NCBI RefSeq assembly: GCF_002412165.1
Contig: NZ_NXIA01000010.1
Span: forward strand, 1 to 64,000
Direction: 5' to 3'
Source of the DNA: Curtobacterium sp. 'Ferrero'
GTDB taxonomy: Bacteria > Actinomycetota > Actinomycetes > Actinomycetales > Microbacteriaceae
Length of the DNA stretch: 64,000 bases
Positions 48,903-58,840 of this stretch are shown one piece after another. Within the stretch, counting starts at the first letter, position 1; every line of letters begins with the position of its first letter. The notes under the pieces are model-generated. The model was given only the letters and a program-made list of their open reading frames with translations, had not been told where the DNA came from and did no database searches. The translations under genes were made by a program, and so were the position numbers.

Positions 48903-49787
48903 ATGCAGTTCACCGAGCTCGTCCCCGACCAGGCAGCAGTCGAGCGGATCGCCACCGGGAGCACCTGGGCCGAGGGGCCGTGCTGGGTGCCCGCGTCCCG
49001 CACCCTCCGGTGGTCGGACATCCCCGGCGACCGCATCCTGCAGTGGCACGCCGACAGCGGTGCCGTCGACACGTACGCCGAGGGCGTCGAGTTCACGAAC
49101 GGGCGCTTCCTCGACCGCGACGGCTCCGTCGTGCAGTGCTCGCACGGCCTGCGACGCGTCGAACGCGACCGGGACGGCACGGTGTCCGTCGTCGTCGACG
49201 GGTGGGGCGGCGGACGGCTGAACTCACCGAACGACGTCGTGGTCGCCTCGGACGGGGCGATCTGGTTCACCGACCCGGCGTACGGCATCACCCAGCCCCG
49301 CGAAGGCCACCCCGGCGTCCGCGAGTACGGCGACCACTGGGTGTTCCGCTGCGGTGCCGACGGCGAGGACCTCCGCCCGGTCGTGACCGACGTCGACGAG
49401 CCGAACGGCCTGGCGTTCTCGCCGGACGAGCGGGTGCTCTACGTCGCGAGCTCGTCGGGGGACCTCCCGGTGATCCGGGCGTACGACATCGACGGCGCGC
49501 GGGTGAAGAACGGCCGCGTGTTCGCACGGCTCGGCGCGGACGAGGGCATCCCGGACGGCATCCGCGTCGACGAGCACGGTGACGTCTGGTCGTCGTCCCA
49601 CCGCGGTGTGGTCGTGTTCGACCCGACCGGCGAACGGCTCGGCACCGTGCCTGTCCCGGAGGTCGTCTCCAACCTGTGCTTCGGCGGCGACGACGGGACG
49701 GACCTGTTCCTCACGGCCACCACGTCCGTCTACCGCGTGCGGACGGGGACGCGGGACGCCCGGCAGGGGGCGTACGCCGTATCCTGA
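48903..49787 (+). CDS. SMP-30/gluconolactonase family protein
   Basis: 294-aa six-bladed propeller lactonase. Metal ligands readable as Glu in WAEGPCW, Asn in NSPNDVVV and VDEPNGLAF, and Asp in IPDGIRVDEHGDVW. Hydrolyses sugar lactones such as gluconolactone to the acid. GAAGGAG upstream of the ATG. Last gene of the sugar-acid cluster; the promoter of rlmC lies in its 3' end. Confidence 0.93.
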   Translation: MQFTELVPDQAAVERIATGSTWAEGPCWVPASRTLRWSDIPGDRILQWHADSGAVDTYAEGVEFTNGRFLDRDGSVVQCSHGLRRVERDRDGTVSVVVDGWGGGRLNSPNDVVVASDGAIWFTDPAYGITQPREGHPGVREYGDHWVFRCGADGEDLRPVVTDVDEPNGLAFSPDERVLYVASSSGDLPVIRAYDIDGARVKNGRVFARLGADEGIPDGIRVDEHGDVWSSSHRGVVVFDPTGERLGTVPVPEVVSNLCFGGDDGTDLFLTATTSVYRVRTGTRDARQGAYAVS

Positions 49788-49794
49788 GCCGGCC

Positions 49795-50946
49795 ATGCAG
49801 TGCGACTACTTCGACCGCGGGGTGTGCCGATCGTGCACGCTCATGGGCCAGCCCTACGCCGACCAGGTCCTCGACAAGGAGATCCGGACGCGCGAGCTGC
49901 TCCACGACGCGGTCGAGGCCGCGGGCGGACCCGGGGCGGTCGAGTGGCTCCCGGCGATCACCAGTCCGGAATCGGCCTACCGGAACAAGGCGAAGATGGT
50001 CGTCGGCGGATCCGTCCAGCACCCGACCGTGGGCATCCTCGACCACCGGCAGCGCGGCGTCGACCTGCGCCACTGCGGCATCTGCACGCCGGGCATCCAG
50101 CGGGCGCTGCCGATCCTCGCCCGGTTCGTGGAGGACGCAGGGCTCATCCCCTACGACGTCGCGGCACGGCGTGGGGAGCTGAAGTTCGTCCTCGTCTCGG
50201 AGTCGCCCGACGGCGAGCTCATGGTCCGCTTCGTGCTCCGGTCGGAGGGACAGCTGCCGCGGCTCCGGGACCACCTGGGTCTGCTCCGGTCGGTCCTGCC
50301 GGAGGCCGTCGTCGTCACGGCGAACCTGCTGCCCGAGCACAAGGCGGTGACCGAGGGCGACCGCGAGGTGGTCCTGACGGAGCAGGAGACCCTGCCGATG
50401 CGGATGGGTGCCGTCACGATGCACCTGCGCCCGCAGAGCTTCTTCCAGACGAACACCGACGTCGCGGTGCAGCTGTACGACCAGGCCACCGCGTGGATCG
50501 ACGAGGTCGGCCCGGCGACGATGTGGGACCTGTACTGCGGGGTCGGTGGGTTCGCGCTGCAGGCGGCACGGCCCGGGCGTGCGGTCACCGGCATCGAGAC
50601 CAGCCGCGAAGCCGTGCGGTCGGCCGCGCAGTCGGCCCGCGAGGCCGGGCTGGCGGACGTCCGGTTCGCCGCGGACGACGCCACCGAGCACGCACTCCGG
50701 GCACGGCCGGACCAGGTGCCGGAGCTCGTCGTCGTGAACCCGCCCCGCCGGGGGATCGGCGCGACGCTCGCGGACTGGCTCGAGGCGTCTGCGGTCCGGC
50801 ACGTCGTGTACTCCAGCTGCAACCCGGTCACGCTCGCGAAGGACCTCGCACGCATGCCGTCGTTCCGGCTCGAGCGCGTCCGGGTGCTCGACATGTTCCC
50901 GCAGACGGGGCACCTCGAGGCGATGACGTTGCTCGCGCGGCGGTGA
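49795..50946 (+). CDS. rlmC: 23S rRNA (uracil-C5)-methyltransferase RlmC
   Basis: 383 aa. N-terminal 4Fe-4S cysteines Cys3, Cys11, Cys14 and one of Cys94/Cys97 (LRHCGICTPGI). SAM fold with WDLYCGVGGFALQAA, VNPPRRGIG, and the catalytic Cys in YSSCNPVTLAKDL. RlmC modifies U747 in E. coli 23S rRNA; in Gram-positives the same family can act on other uracils. A TATCCT hexamer at 49780-49785 is 9 nt before the ATG. Confidence 0.93.
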   Translation: MQCDYFDRGVCRSCTLMGQPYADQVLDKEIRTRELLHDAVEAAGGPGAVEWLPAITSPESAYRNKAKMVVGGSVQHPTVGILDHRQRGVDLRHCGICTPGIQRALPILARFVEDAGLIPYDVAARRGELKFVLVSESPDGELMVRFVLRSEGQLPRLRDHLGLLRSVLPEAVVVTANLLPEHKAVTEGDREVVLTEQETLPMRMGAVTMHLRPQSFFQTNTDVAVQLYDQATAWIDEVGPATMWDLYCGVGGFALQAARPGRAVTGIETSREAVRSAAQSAREAGLADVRFAADDATEHALRARPDQVPELVVVNPPRRGIGATLADWLEASAVRHVVYSSCNPVTLAKDLARMPSFRLERVRVLDMFPQTGHLEAMTLLARR

Positions 50947-50996
50947 TGCTGCTCGCGCGGCGGCGCTGCTCGCGTGGCGGTGCTGCTCGCGTGGAT
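50931..50996. repeat. Tandem GCTCGCG[C/T]GG units at the rlmC 3' end
   Basis: Four units begin at 50931, 50951, 50968 and 50985 (spacings 20, 17, 17). The first is coding (LLARR) and holds the stop codon; the others follow it. They appear to be short tandem copies of the gene end. Confidence 0.8.
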
Positions 50997-51978
<982 letters not shown>

Positions 51979-51986
51979 TCCCGTTC

Positions 51987-52039
51987 GCGGACACGACGAA
52001 GCCCTCCGGATGCGTTCCGGAGGGCTTCGTCGTGTCCGC
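51987..52039. terminator. Perfect 23-bp hairpin after the Rpf/LysM gene
   Basis: Arms 51987-52009 and 52017-52039, 7-nt loop. Placed between convergent genes (Rpf/LysM and an LCP protein), so bidirectional. Confidence 0.9.
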
Positions 52040-52044
52040 GCGGG

Positions 52045-53067
52045 CTACTGCGGGTTCTCCGCGAGCCACGCCGGCAGGTCGTCGGAGCGCAGCGCCCGGG
52101 AGAGCGACTGCACCGCCAGCGGGTTGAGGGCGACGTACGACTGACCGTCAGCCGAGGTCCCGCCGCCCGCGGTCGGGACGGTGAAGGTCACCAGGTCCGA
52201 CGGACGGAGGTCGCGGAGGGACCAACCCAGGTCGACGAGCGTGCGGAAGTCGAGCCCGGGATCGACGGCCAGGTGGTCGCTCGTCGCCGCGACGAAGTCC
52301 TGGATGCGCCGGGGGTCGGTGATCGTGCCGCGTGAGAGCAGCCCGTCGACGACCCCGCGCATGAACGCCTGCTGGTTGCGGACGCGGGTGTGGTCGGCGT
52401 CGGCGAAGGCGTGCCGCTCCCGCACGAACGCCAGTGCCTCGGCGCCGTCCAGCCGGTTCGGGCCGGCAGTGAAGTGGTACCTGCCCGCGTCGAACGCCGT
52501 GGACGACCGGACGGTGACGCCGCCGAGCGCGTCCGTCATGGCACGGAAACCGGAGAAGTCGATCTCGGCGACGTGGTCGATCCGGGCGTCGAGCAGCTGC
52601 TCGACGGTCTCGACGACGAGGGGCACCCCGCCCCAGCTGTACGCGGCGTTGATCTTCGCCGTCCCGTGCCCCGGGACATCCACCCACGAGTCGCGCATGA
52701 TCGACATCAGGTACGCGGCCTCCCGGTCGGCCGGGAGGTGCAGGAGCATCAGGGTGTCGGAGCGGCCGCCTGCCGCCTGCCCGTCCGGTCCGGCCGACTG
52801 CCGGGAGTCCGACCCGATCAGCAGGATGTTCTCGGCGCCGTCGACCGCGGCCGGGCGGGTGCCGCCGGGGAAGACGTCCTCGATCGTGTCGGTGCGGGCG
52901 TCGAAGCTCCGGGCGAGGCTGCCGACGAACACGCTCGCCACGACCGCGAGCACCGTGGCGACGCCGACGAGCGACCCGAGCGTCGCGAGCAGCGCGACGA
53001 GGAACGGGCGCTTCCGCCCTCGACGATGCGCGGCTCGGGCGGGACGGGCGGCTCGGCGTTCGGACAT
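52045..53067 (-). CDS. LytR-CpsA-Psr family protein
   Basis: 340 aa. Basic cytosolic N-terminus, one membrane helix (FLVALLATLGSLVGVATVLAVVASVFVGS), then an extracellular LCP domain with NILLIGSDSRQ, GRSDTLMLLHLPAD, SIMRDSWVDVPG, KINAAYSWGG and FVRERHAFADADHTRVRNQQAF. LCP enzymes attach polymers to peptidoglycan. A GCTGAC/GTCAGC hairpin (53087-53104) lies in its 5' region. Convergent with the Rpf gene, reinforcing a cell-wall neighbourhood. Confidence 0.95.
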   Translation of the reverse strand: MSERRAARPARAAHRRGRKRPFLVALLATLGSLVGVATVLAVVASVFVGSLARSFDARTDTIEDVFPGGTRPAAVDGAENILLIGSDSRQSAGPDGQAAGGRSDTLMLLHLPADREAAYLMSIMRDSWVDVPGHGTAKINAAYSWGGVPLVVETVEQLLDARIDHVAEIDFSGFRAMTDALGGVTVRSSTAFDAGRYHFTAGPNRLDGAEALAFVRERHAFADADHTRVRNQQAFMRGVVDGLLSRGTITDPRRIQDFVAATSDHLAVDPGLDFRTLVDLGWSLRDLRPSDLVTFTVPTAGGGTSADGQSYVALNPLAVQSLSRALRSDDLPAWLAENPQ

Positions 53068-53145
53068 GCGGGCTCCTCCGGGACGGGCTGACCCTGATGT
53101 CAGCCGTACCAGTGTACCGCATGTCGTATATCAGTTGCGAGGCGA

Positions 53146-53544
53146 TCAGCGACCGCGCAGGACCGCCAGCAGCGCACGGCGCAGGTCGTCGTCCTCGGGC
53201 AGCACCTCGCGCTCGATGTGCTTCGCCGTCTCCCAGGCGCGTCGACCCTGTTCGGTGACCGTGACGACCCGGCGGCGACGATCATCCGGGTGGGGGGAGC
53301 GCTCGACGAGTCCGTCCCGCTCGAGCCGTTCCAGGGTGCGGGACATCGTCTGGGGCTGCACGCGCGCCGTCCTCGCGACGGTGTCCGCGCCCGTCGGACC
53401 CGTCCGGATCAGGATGTCGATGGCGATGAGGCCCGCGTGCGGCAGGCCGATCTCCCGGAGTCGTTCGTCCCAGTCCCGTTCGACGCGCCGGGACGCCGCC
53501 GCGAGCAGGCGCCCGATCGGCCAGCTCGACGAATCGTCATCCAT
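53146..53544 (-). CDS. MarR-family regulator, divergent from an MMPL transporter
   Basis: 132 aa. Winged helix: GLPHAGLIAIDILIRTGPTGADTVARTARVQPQTMSRTLERLERDGLVERSPHPDDRRRRVVTVTEQG. Divergent from the MMPL gene across 76 bp that hold a near-perfect 22-bp palindrome, so it is presumably that gene's repressor. Confidence 0.93.
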   Translation of the reverse strand: MDDDSSSWPIGRLLAAASRRVERDWDERLREIGLPHAGLIAIDILIRTGPTGADTVARTARVQPQTMSRTLERLERDGLVERSPHPDDRRRRVVTVTEQGRRAWETAKHIEREVLPEDDDLRRALLAVLRGR

Positions 53545-53581
53545 GCCCGAAGTCTACGGAGCGCGCTGCTGGGGACGACCA

Positions 53582-53603
53582 GATGGTCAGCATGCTGATC
53601 ATC
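53582..53603. promoter_or_regulatory. Near-perfect palindrome, candidate MarR operator
   Basis: Arms GATGGTCAGCA (53582-53592) and TGCTGATCATC (53593-53603) are complementary at 10 of 11 positions. It lies just upstream of a TACGCT -10-like hexamer (53608-53613) that ends 7 nt before the MMPL start, an ideal place for repression. Confidence 0.6.
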
Positions 53604-53620
53604 GGAGTACGCTCACGGTC

Positions 53621-55792
53621 GTGTCCCGCTTCCTCCGCATCGTGCTCCCGGCGATCGTCATCGTCGCCTGGCTCGCCGTCGCCTCGGTCGGCGGCCCGTA
53701 CTTCGGCAAGATCTCCGAGGTCTCCACCAACGACCAGACCTCGTTCCTCCCGGCCTCCGCCGACGCCACGAAGGTGCAGGAGCGCAGCGCGGAGTTCCGG
53801 CAGGCCTCGGGAGCGCCGGCGATCGTGGTGCTCGAGCGCGACGGCGGGCTCTCCCGTGCCGACCTGACCGCCGCCCAGGACCTCGCCGCCCGGCTCGGCG
53901 ACCGGAAGGACGTCCAGGGGGTCAGCCCGGCGATCCCGAGCGAGGACGGCGACGCGGTGGAGATCGTCGCGACCCTGACGCAGTCCGCCGACACCGGCAC
54001 CGCGGTCGAGGGCATCCGGGCCGACGTCGACGACGCCCTGCCGTCCGGGGTCCGCGGGTACGTGACCGGTCCCGCCGGGTTCACCGCCGACCTCACCGAG
54101 GCCTTCGCCGGCATCGACGGCCTGCTCCTCGGCGTGGCACTCGCCGCGGTGTTCGTGATCCTCATCGTCGTGTACCGCTCGCCGCTGCTGCCGGTCCTGG
54201 TGCTCGGCACCGCCTCGTTCGCGCTGTGCGCCTCGATCCTCGTCGTGTACTGGCTCGCGAAGGCCGACCTCGTCACCGTCAACGGGCAGGTCCAGGGCAT
54301 CCTGTCCATCCTCGTGATCGGCGCGGCGACCGACTACGCGCTCCTCTACACGGCGCGCTACCGAGAGGCCCTCCGCGACCACCGCACCGGGTGGGGCGCC
54401 ACCAAGGCCGCGATGCGGGGCAGCCTGGAGCCGATCCTGGCCTCCGGCGGGACCGTGATCGTCGGCGTGCTCTGCCTGCTGTTCTCCGACCTCAACTCGA
54501 ACAAGGCGCTGGGGCCGGTGGCGGCGATCGGCATCGCCTTCAGTCTGCTCGCCGCCCTCACACTGCTGCCGGCGCTCCTGATGGCCTTCCGCCGTGCAGC
54601 CTTCTGGCCCCTGCGTCCCCGGTACGGCAGCGCGCACCCGGTGCTCACCGGCCCCGACGCCCGCGGCCTCTGGGCGGCGGTCGGACGGCTCGTCGCCCGA
54701 CGGACGCGCACGGTCTGGATCGTCTGCACGGTGGCGCTCCTCGCGATGGGGACGGGGCTCATCGGGCTCCGTGCCGACGGGGTGCCGCAGAGCGACCTCG
54801 TGATCGGCACGTCCCAGGCCCGCGACGGTCAGACGGTCCTGGCCGACCACTTCCCCGGCGGCTCGGGCAGCCCGGCGCAGGTCATCGGTCGCGCATCCGA
54901 CCTCGACGCGCTCGCCGACGCGATCACCGGGGTCCGGGGCGTCGACAGCGTGGTGGCGGCGGCGAAGGACAGCCCGACCGGCACCACCCCGATCGGTGGG
55001 GCCGGGACCGGGACCGGCACGAGCGCCGGCGGTTCCGCAACGGGACAGGGTCAGGGCCAGGGCGTGGGCACCGCCGAGCCGACCGTCTCCCGCGGTGACG
55101 TCCTGCTCGAGGCGACCCTGGACGACCCGTCCGACTCCGCGGCCGCCGAGCAGACCGTCCGCGACCTCCGGACCGCCGTCGAACAGGTGGACCCGGACGC
55201 GATCGTCGGCGGGGTCACCGCCACGGCACTCGACACCAACGACACGAGCATCCGGGACCGCACGCTCATCATCCCGATCGTGCTCGCGGTGATCCTCCTC
55301 ATCCTGATGCTGCTGCTCCGGAGCATCGTCGCCCCGCTCGTGCTCATCGGCAGCGTGATCGTGTCCTTCGCGGCCGCGCTCGGCGTCGGAGCGCTGGTGT
55401 TCGACCACGTGTTCCACTTCCCCGGAGCGGACCCGTCGGTGCCGCTGTTCGCGTTCGTGTTCCTCGTGGCGCTCGGGGTCGACTACAACATCTTCCTCAT
55501 GACGCGGGTGCGCGAGGAGGCGCTGCGGCACGGTCCCCGCGAGGGCGTCCTCCGCGGACTCGGCGTCACGGGCGGTGTGATCACCTCCGCGGGCATCGTC
55601 CTGGCGGCCACCTTCGCGGCCCTCGGCGTGATCCCGATCCTCTTCCTCGTGCAGATCGCCTTCGTCGTCGCGTTCGGGGTGCTGCTCGACACCATCGTCG
55701 TCCGGTCGCTCCTGGTCCCCGCGCTCGCGTACGACCTCGGACACCGGGCCTGGTGGCCGTCGCGCCTGTCGCGAGCGGACCGTCACATGTGA
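53621..55792 (+). CDS. MMPL-family RND transporter
   Basis: 723 aa, about 12 membrane helices in two MMPL repeats. First repeat: NDQTSFLPASADATKVQ periplasmic part, GAATDYALLYTARYREAL with the Asp-Tyr proton-relay pair. Second repeat: LVALGVDYNIFLMTRVREEALRHG. A Gly/Thr/Gln-rich loop (about 454-490) lies in the second extracellular domain. GTG start; likely leaderless. Relatives export lipids, drugs or siderophores. Regulated by the divergent MarR. Confidence 0.93.
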   Translation: MSRFLRIVLPAIVIVAWLAVASVGGPYFGKISEVSTNDQTSFLPASADATKVQERSAEFRQASGAPAIVVLERDGGLSRADLTAAQDLAARLGDRKDVQGVSPAIPSEDGDAVEIVATLTQSADTGTAVEGIRADVDDALPSGVRGYVTGPAGFTADLTEAFAGIDGLLLGVALAAVFVILIVVYRSPLLPVLVLGTASFALCASILVVYWLAKADLVTVNGQVQGILSILVIGAATDYALLYTARYREALRDHRTGWGATKAAMRGSLEPILASGGTVIVGVLCLLFSDLNSNKALGPVAAIGIAFSLLAALTLLPALLMAFRRAAFWPLRPRYGSAHPVLTGPDARGLWAAVGRLVARRTRTVWIVCTVALLAMGTGLIGLRADGVPQSDLVIGTSQARDGQTVLADHFPGGSGSPAQVIGRASDLDALADAITGVRGVDSVVAAAKDSPTGTTPIGGAGTGTGTSAGGSATGQGQGQGVGTAEPTVSRGDVLLEATLDDPSDSAAAEQTVRDLRTAVEQVDPDAIVGGVTATALDTNDTSIRDRTLIIPIVLAVILLILMLLLRSIVAPLVLIGSVIVSFAAALGVGALVFDHVFHFPGADPSVPLFAFVFLVALGVDYNIFLMTRVREEALRHGPREGVLRGLGVTGGVITSAGIVLAATFAALGVIPILFLVQIAFVVAFGVLLDTIVVRSLLVPALAYDLGHRAWWPSRLSRADRHM

Positions 55793-55793
55793 C
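55782..55793. promoter_or_regulatory. GTCACATGTGAC palindrome ahead of a GntR gene
   Basis: Perfect 12-bp palindrome at the MMPL stop codon and 11 bp before the GntR start at 55805. A possible autoregulatory site, or chance. Confidence 0.3.
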
Positions 55794-55804
55794 ACGCTGG
55801 TGCC

Positions 55805-56455
55805 ATGCCGGTTCCCTCCTCCCAGCCCGCTGCCGAGCGCAAGCTCCTCCGCGACACCGTCCAGGACAAGATCCGCGACGCGATCATGGACGGCACGCTG
55901 GAGCCCGGCGAACGACTGAACGACGACGACCTCATCGCCTGGCTCGGGGTCTCCCGCACGCCGATCCGCGAGGCGCTCGCCGAACTGTCGCGGTCCGGTC
56001 TCATCGAGATGGCGCCGAACCGGTACACCCGGGTCGCGGCGCCCTCCCGCGAGGAACTGCTCGACGCGTACCGCACCCTCGGCGTCATCTACGGCGGCGT
56101 CGTCCGGCTCGCGGTGCCGCGGTTCACGGACGCGCAGCGGAAGCAGGTCGTGAAGACGCTCGACGACGTGCTGCAGCGCGCCGGTGCCGGCGGCCAGGCC
56201 GAGGTCGCGCGCGATGGTGCGTCGATCTACGCCATGTGGGTCGAGGCGTGCGGCAACCGAGCGCTCGCCTCGCTGTGCCGGTCGACCACGGACGGACTGG
56301 CCTTCAAGCTCCGGGTCCCCGAGCTCGCCGAGCTCGTGCCGTTCGAGCAGGTGGGTCCGGAGATCGAGAAGCTCAAGGCCGCGGTGCTCGTGAAGGACGC
56401 GATCGCCGCCGAGCTCGCGATGGAGGCCGCGCACCTGCTCCCGTCCCGCGACTGA
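55805..56455 (+). CDS. GntR-family regulator, FCD subfamily
   Basis: 216 aa. Winged helix DKIRDAIMDGTLEPGERLNDDDLIAWLGVSRTPIREALAELSRSGLIEMAPNRYTRVA, then an FCD-like helical domain (RTLGVIYGGVVRLAVP ... ASIYAMWVEACGNRALASL) in which the usual metal-binding His residues are not evident. Begins 12 bp after the MMPL stop, so it may be co-transcribed with it. Target unknown. Confidence 0.88.
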   Translation: MPVPSSQPAAERKLLRDTVQDKIRDAIMDGTLEPGERLNDDDLIAWLGVSRTPIREALAELSRSGLIEMAPNRYTRVAAPSREELLDAYRTLGVIYGGVVRLAVPRFTDAQRKQVVKTLDDVLQRAGAGGQAEVARDGASIYAMWVEACGNRALASLCRSTTDGLAFKLRVPELAELVPFEQVGPEIEKLKAAVLVKDAIAAELAMEAAHLLPSRD

Positions 56456-56498
56456 TCGGGTGCGACGCCGGAAGGCGGTCGCGGGCGCGACCAGCGGC

Positions 56499-56542
56499 CG
56501 GACGGGAGGCCCGTGGCGGCGCCGCCCCGTGCCTCCCGTCCG
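56499..56542 (+). terminator. Hairpin, GGACGGGAGGC family
   Basis: Arms 56499-56520 and 56521-56542, two mismatches in 22. Follows the GntR gene and precedes the LCP gene on the same strand, so it separates two transcription units. Confidence 0.8.
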
Positions 56543-56609
56543 CTCCGTGGTCCGGTGACCTGCCAGGCGATTCGACGGATCCTCCAACCGGTGCGGTTAT
56601 GGTTTCCGG

Positions 56610-58148
56610 GTGAACAACGCACCCGAGGAGACGACCAGGCGCGCCCGGCGCGGCGCCGTGCCGCCCCGCCACGGGCGCCAGAGGCGCCACCTGAGCGCCG
56701 TGTTCCCGGCGATCGCCGGTGTGCTGACGATGGCGGTGGTGCTCGGCGTCGGGTACTCGGCGTACGCGTACAACCAGCTCGCGGGCGGCGTGACCATCGT
56801 CAACGCCATCACCGGCCACAAGGACACGAAGGACGACGTCGACGGGCAGGCGCAGAACATCCTGCTCGTCGGTGACGACCACCGGCCCGACAACGCGACG
56901 CCCGAGCAGATGGCGGAGCTGAGCACCACGTCGGACGGCGGAGCCACCAACACGGACACGATGATCGTGCTGCACATCAGCGCCGACGGGTCCAAGGCGA
57001 CGATGATCTCGTTCCCGCGCGACTCCTACGTGACGATCCCCGGCGTCGGCAAGGGGAAGCTCAACAGCGCCTTCTACTACGGCACGCTCAACGGCGGTGG
57101 TGACACCGGCGGCGCGAAGCTCCTCATCCAGACGATCGAGGACCTCTCCGGTCTGCAGATCGACCACTACGTGCGCGTCTCCCTGCTCGGCTTCTACCAG
57201 GTCGTCAAGGAGCTCGGCCCCGTCGACGTCTGCCTCAACAACGCGGTCAACGACCCGTACTCCGGGGTGAACCTGCCGAAGGGTGAGTCGACGCTCGACG
57301 CCAAGCAGGCGCTCTCGTTCGTCCGGCAGCGGCACGGGCTGCCCAACGGCGACCTCGACCGGAACGTCCGGCAGCAGTACTTCCTGTCGCAGGAGGCCCG
57401 CAAGGTGCTCTCGGCCGGCACGCTGCTCAACCCCATCAAGCTCGGCAACATCCTCAAGGCGGTCGGCGGCTCGATCCAGACCGACACCGACCTGGTGTCG
57501 CTCGGCACGCAGATGCGGAACCTGCGACCGGGCAACATCCAGTCGGCCACCATCCCCACCCTCGGGACCCCGACGATCACGGTGAACGGCTCGGCCCTGT
57601 CGATCGTGCAGGTCGACGAGGTCGGTCTGCCCGCGTTCGTGCAGAGCCTGACCGGTGAGCCCGAGGCCTACGCGAAGGCCGGTCGCGCCCAGCCCGCGAG
57701 CGTCTCGGTCACCGTCCTGAACGGCAGCGGCGTGTCCGGCGCCGCGACGACGGCCAGCCAGAACCTGACCGCGCGCGGCTTCCAGGTCGGCACCCCCGGC
57801 TCGTCGGACACCACCAAGTTGACCCAGGTCCAGTACCCCGTCGGCATGGAGAAGGAGGCGAAGGCGGTCGCCGCCGTCACGCCCGGCGCCGTCGCGGTGC
57901 GCACCAGCTCGGTGACGGGGGTCACGCTCGTGCTCGGCACGGACGGCAAGACCGTGTCGGCACCGGCCCAGCCGGGGTCCGGCGCGTCCACGCCGGCGGG
58001 TTCGTCGTCGCAGGCGGCGGGCTCCGGTTCGTCGTCCGCGGGCTCGTCGTCGGGGTCCTCGTCGACGTCCGAGAAGCCTGCGCAGGAGCCGAGCGCGAAG
58101 TCGACGGACGTGCACAACTACGGCCAAGAGGGCGTCTGCATCAACTGA
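56610..58148 (+). CDS. LytR-CpsA-Psr protein with LytR_C domain
   Basis: 512 aa. Basic cytosolic N-terminus (about 28 residues), one membrane helix (LSAVFPAIAGVLTMAVVLGVGYSAYAY), LCP domain (NILLVGDDHR, TNTDTMIVLHIS, ISFPRDSYVTIPG, KLNSAFYYG, FVRQRHGLPNGDLDRNVRQQYF), then a LytR_C domain (about 370-455, VTVLNGSGVSGAA) and a Ser/Gly tail ending in Cys (GVCIN). Attaches glycopolymers to the wall. GTG start; TATGGT (56598-56603) ends 6 nt before it. Its stop overlaps the TetR gene end by 8 nt. Confidence 0.95.
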   Translation: MNNAPEETTRRARRGAVPPRHGRQRRHLSAVFPAIAGVLTMAVVLGVGYSAYAYNQLAGGVTIVNAITGHKDTKDDVDGQAQNILLVGDDHRPDNATPEQMAELSTTSDGGATNTDTMIVLHISADGSKATMISFPRDSYVTIPGVGKGKLNSAFYYGTLNGGGDTGGAKLLIQTIEDLSGLQIDHYVRVSLLGFYQVVKELGPVDVCLNNAVNDPYSGVNLPKGESTLDAKQALSFVRQRHGLPNGDLDRNVRQQYFLSQEARKVLSAGTLLNPIKLGNILKAVGGSIQTDTDLVSLGTQMRNLRPGNIQSATIPTLGTPTITVNGSALSIVQVDEVGLPAFVQSLTGEPEAYAKAGRAQPASVSVTVLNGSGVSGAATTASQNLTARGFQVGTPGSSDTTKLTQVQYPVGMEKEAKAVAAVTPGAVAVRTSSVTGVTLVLGTDGKTVSAPAQPGSGASTPAGSSSQAAGSGSSSAGSSSGSSSTSEKPAQEPSAKSTDVHNYGQEGVCIN

Positions 58149-58770
58149 TCCCGCCGTCTTCCGGCGTCACCGCGAAGCGGCGCAGAGCGGCGATGGCGGT
58201 GTCCAGTCCGACGGCGAGCGGACGCGGGTCGCGGTGGACCTGGGCGAGCAACAGTCCGCCCTGCAGCGCCACCATGACGGCGGTCGCGAGGGCGTCCGGG
58301 TCCGCGTCCGCGCTGACCAGCCCCCGGTCTCGCATGGTGGCGATGCCGTCCCGGAAGCCCTGCTCCCACCGGGTGAAGCCGGCGGCGACGAGTTCGCGTG
58401 CCGTGGCGTCGCGCTCGGCGACCTCGGTGCCGAGCGAGCCGAGCGGACATCCGCCGACACAACCGCCCTCGTCGGCGCCGCGCACCATGCGGTCCCGCCA
58501 GCGTCCCCACGCCTCCCACGTCGTGAGTTCCGCGAAGTCCTCGCCCTGGTTGTCGATGACGGCGTCGGTCTGCCGATCGATGACGGCCCGCACGAGGGCG
58601 TCCTTGCCGTCGAAGTAGTGGTACATCTGCGACCGTCCCACGCGTGCTGCGGTGCCGATCTCGTCGAGGGTGGTCCCGCGGACGCCGCCGACGAGCATGA
58701 GCTCGGCCGCAGCCTCGACGATGCGGCCCCTGGTGGCCAGCCCCTTGGACGTGGTGCCCCGAACGGACAC
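58141..58770 (-). CDS. TetR-family regulator (LmrA/YxaF-like)
   Basis: 209 aa from a GTG with AGGAG 8 nt upstream; an ATG at 58791 would add seven residues but has no ribosome site. HTH: TRGRIVEAAAELMLVGGVRGTTLDEIGTAARVGRSQMYHYFDGKDALVRAVI. C-terminal part with GGCVGGCPLGSLGTEVAERD, the pattern of the LmrA/YxaF group. Divergent from an ECF sigma gene; two palindromes lie between them. Confidence 0.92.
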   Translation of the reverse strand: MSVRGTTSKGLATRGRIVEAAAELMLVGGVRGTTLDEIGTAARVGRSQMYHYFDGKDALVRAVIDRQTDAVIDNQGEDFAELTTWEAWGRWRDRMVRGADEGGCVGGCPLGSLGTEVAERDATARELVAAGFTRWEQGFRDGIATMRDRGLVSADADPDALATAVMVALQGGLLLAQVHRDPRPLAVGLDTAIAALRRFAVTPEDGGIS

Positions 58771-58799
58771 TCGCGCGCTCCTGCCGTGCATGTGCTGAT

Positions 58800-58831
58800 T
58801 GTACTTGTGAGTACATTTTGCATCATGCAAA
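58800..58831. promoter_or_regulatory. Two palindromes between TetR and ECF sigma genes
   Basis: TGTACT-TGTG-AGTACA (58800-58815) and TTTGCAT-C-ATGCAAA (58817-58831) are each perfect. They fill most of the short A/T-rich divergent region. The first suits a TetR operator; the second is only 9 bp from the sigma start. Confidence 0.6.
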
Positions 58832-58840
58832 GTTCCACAT

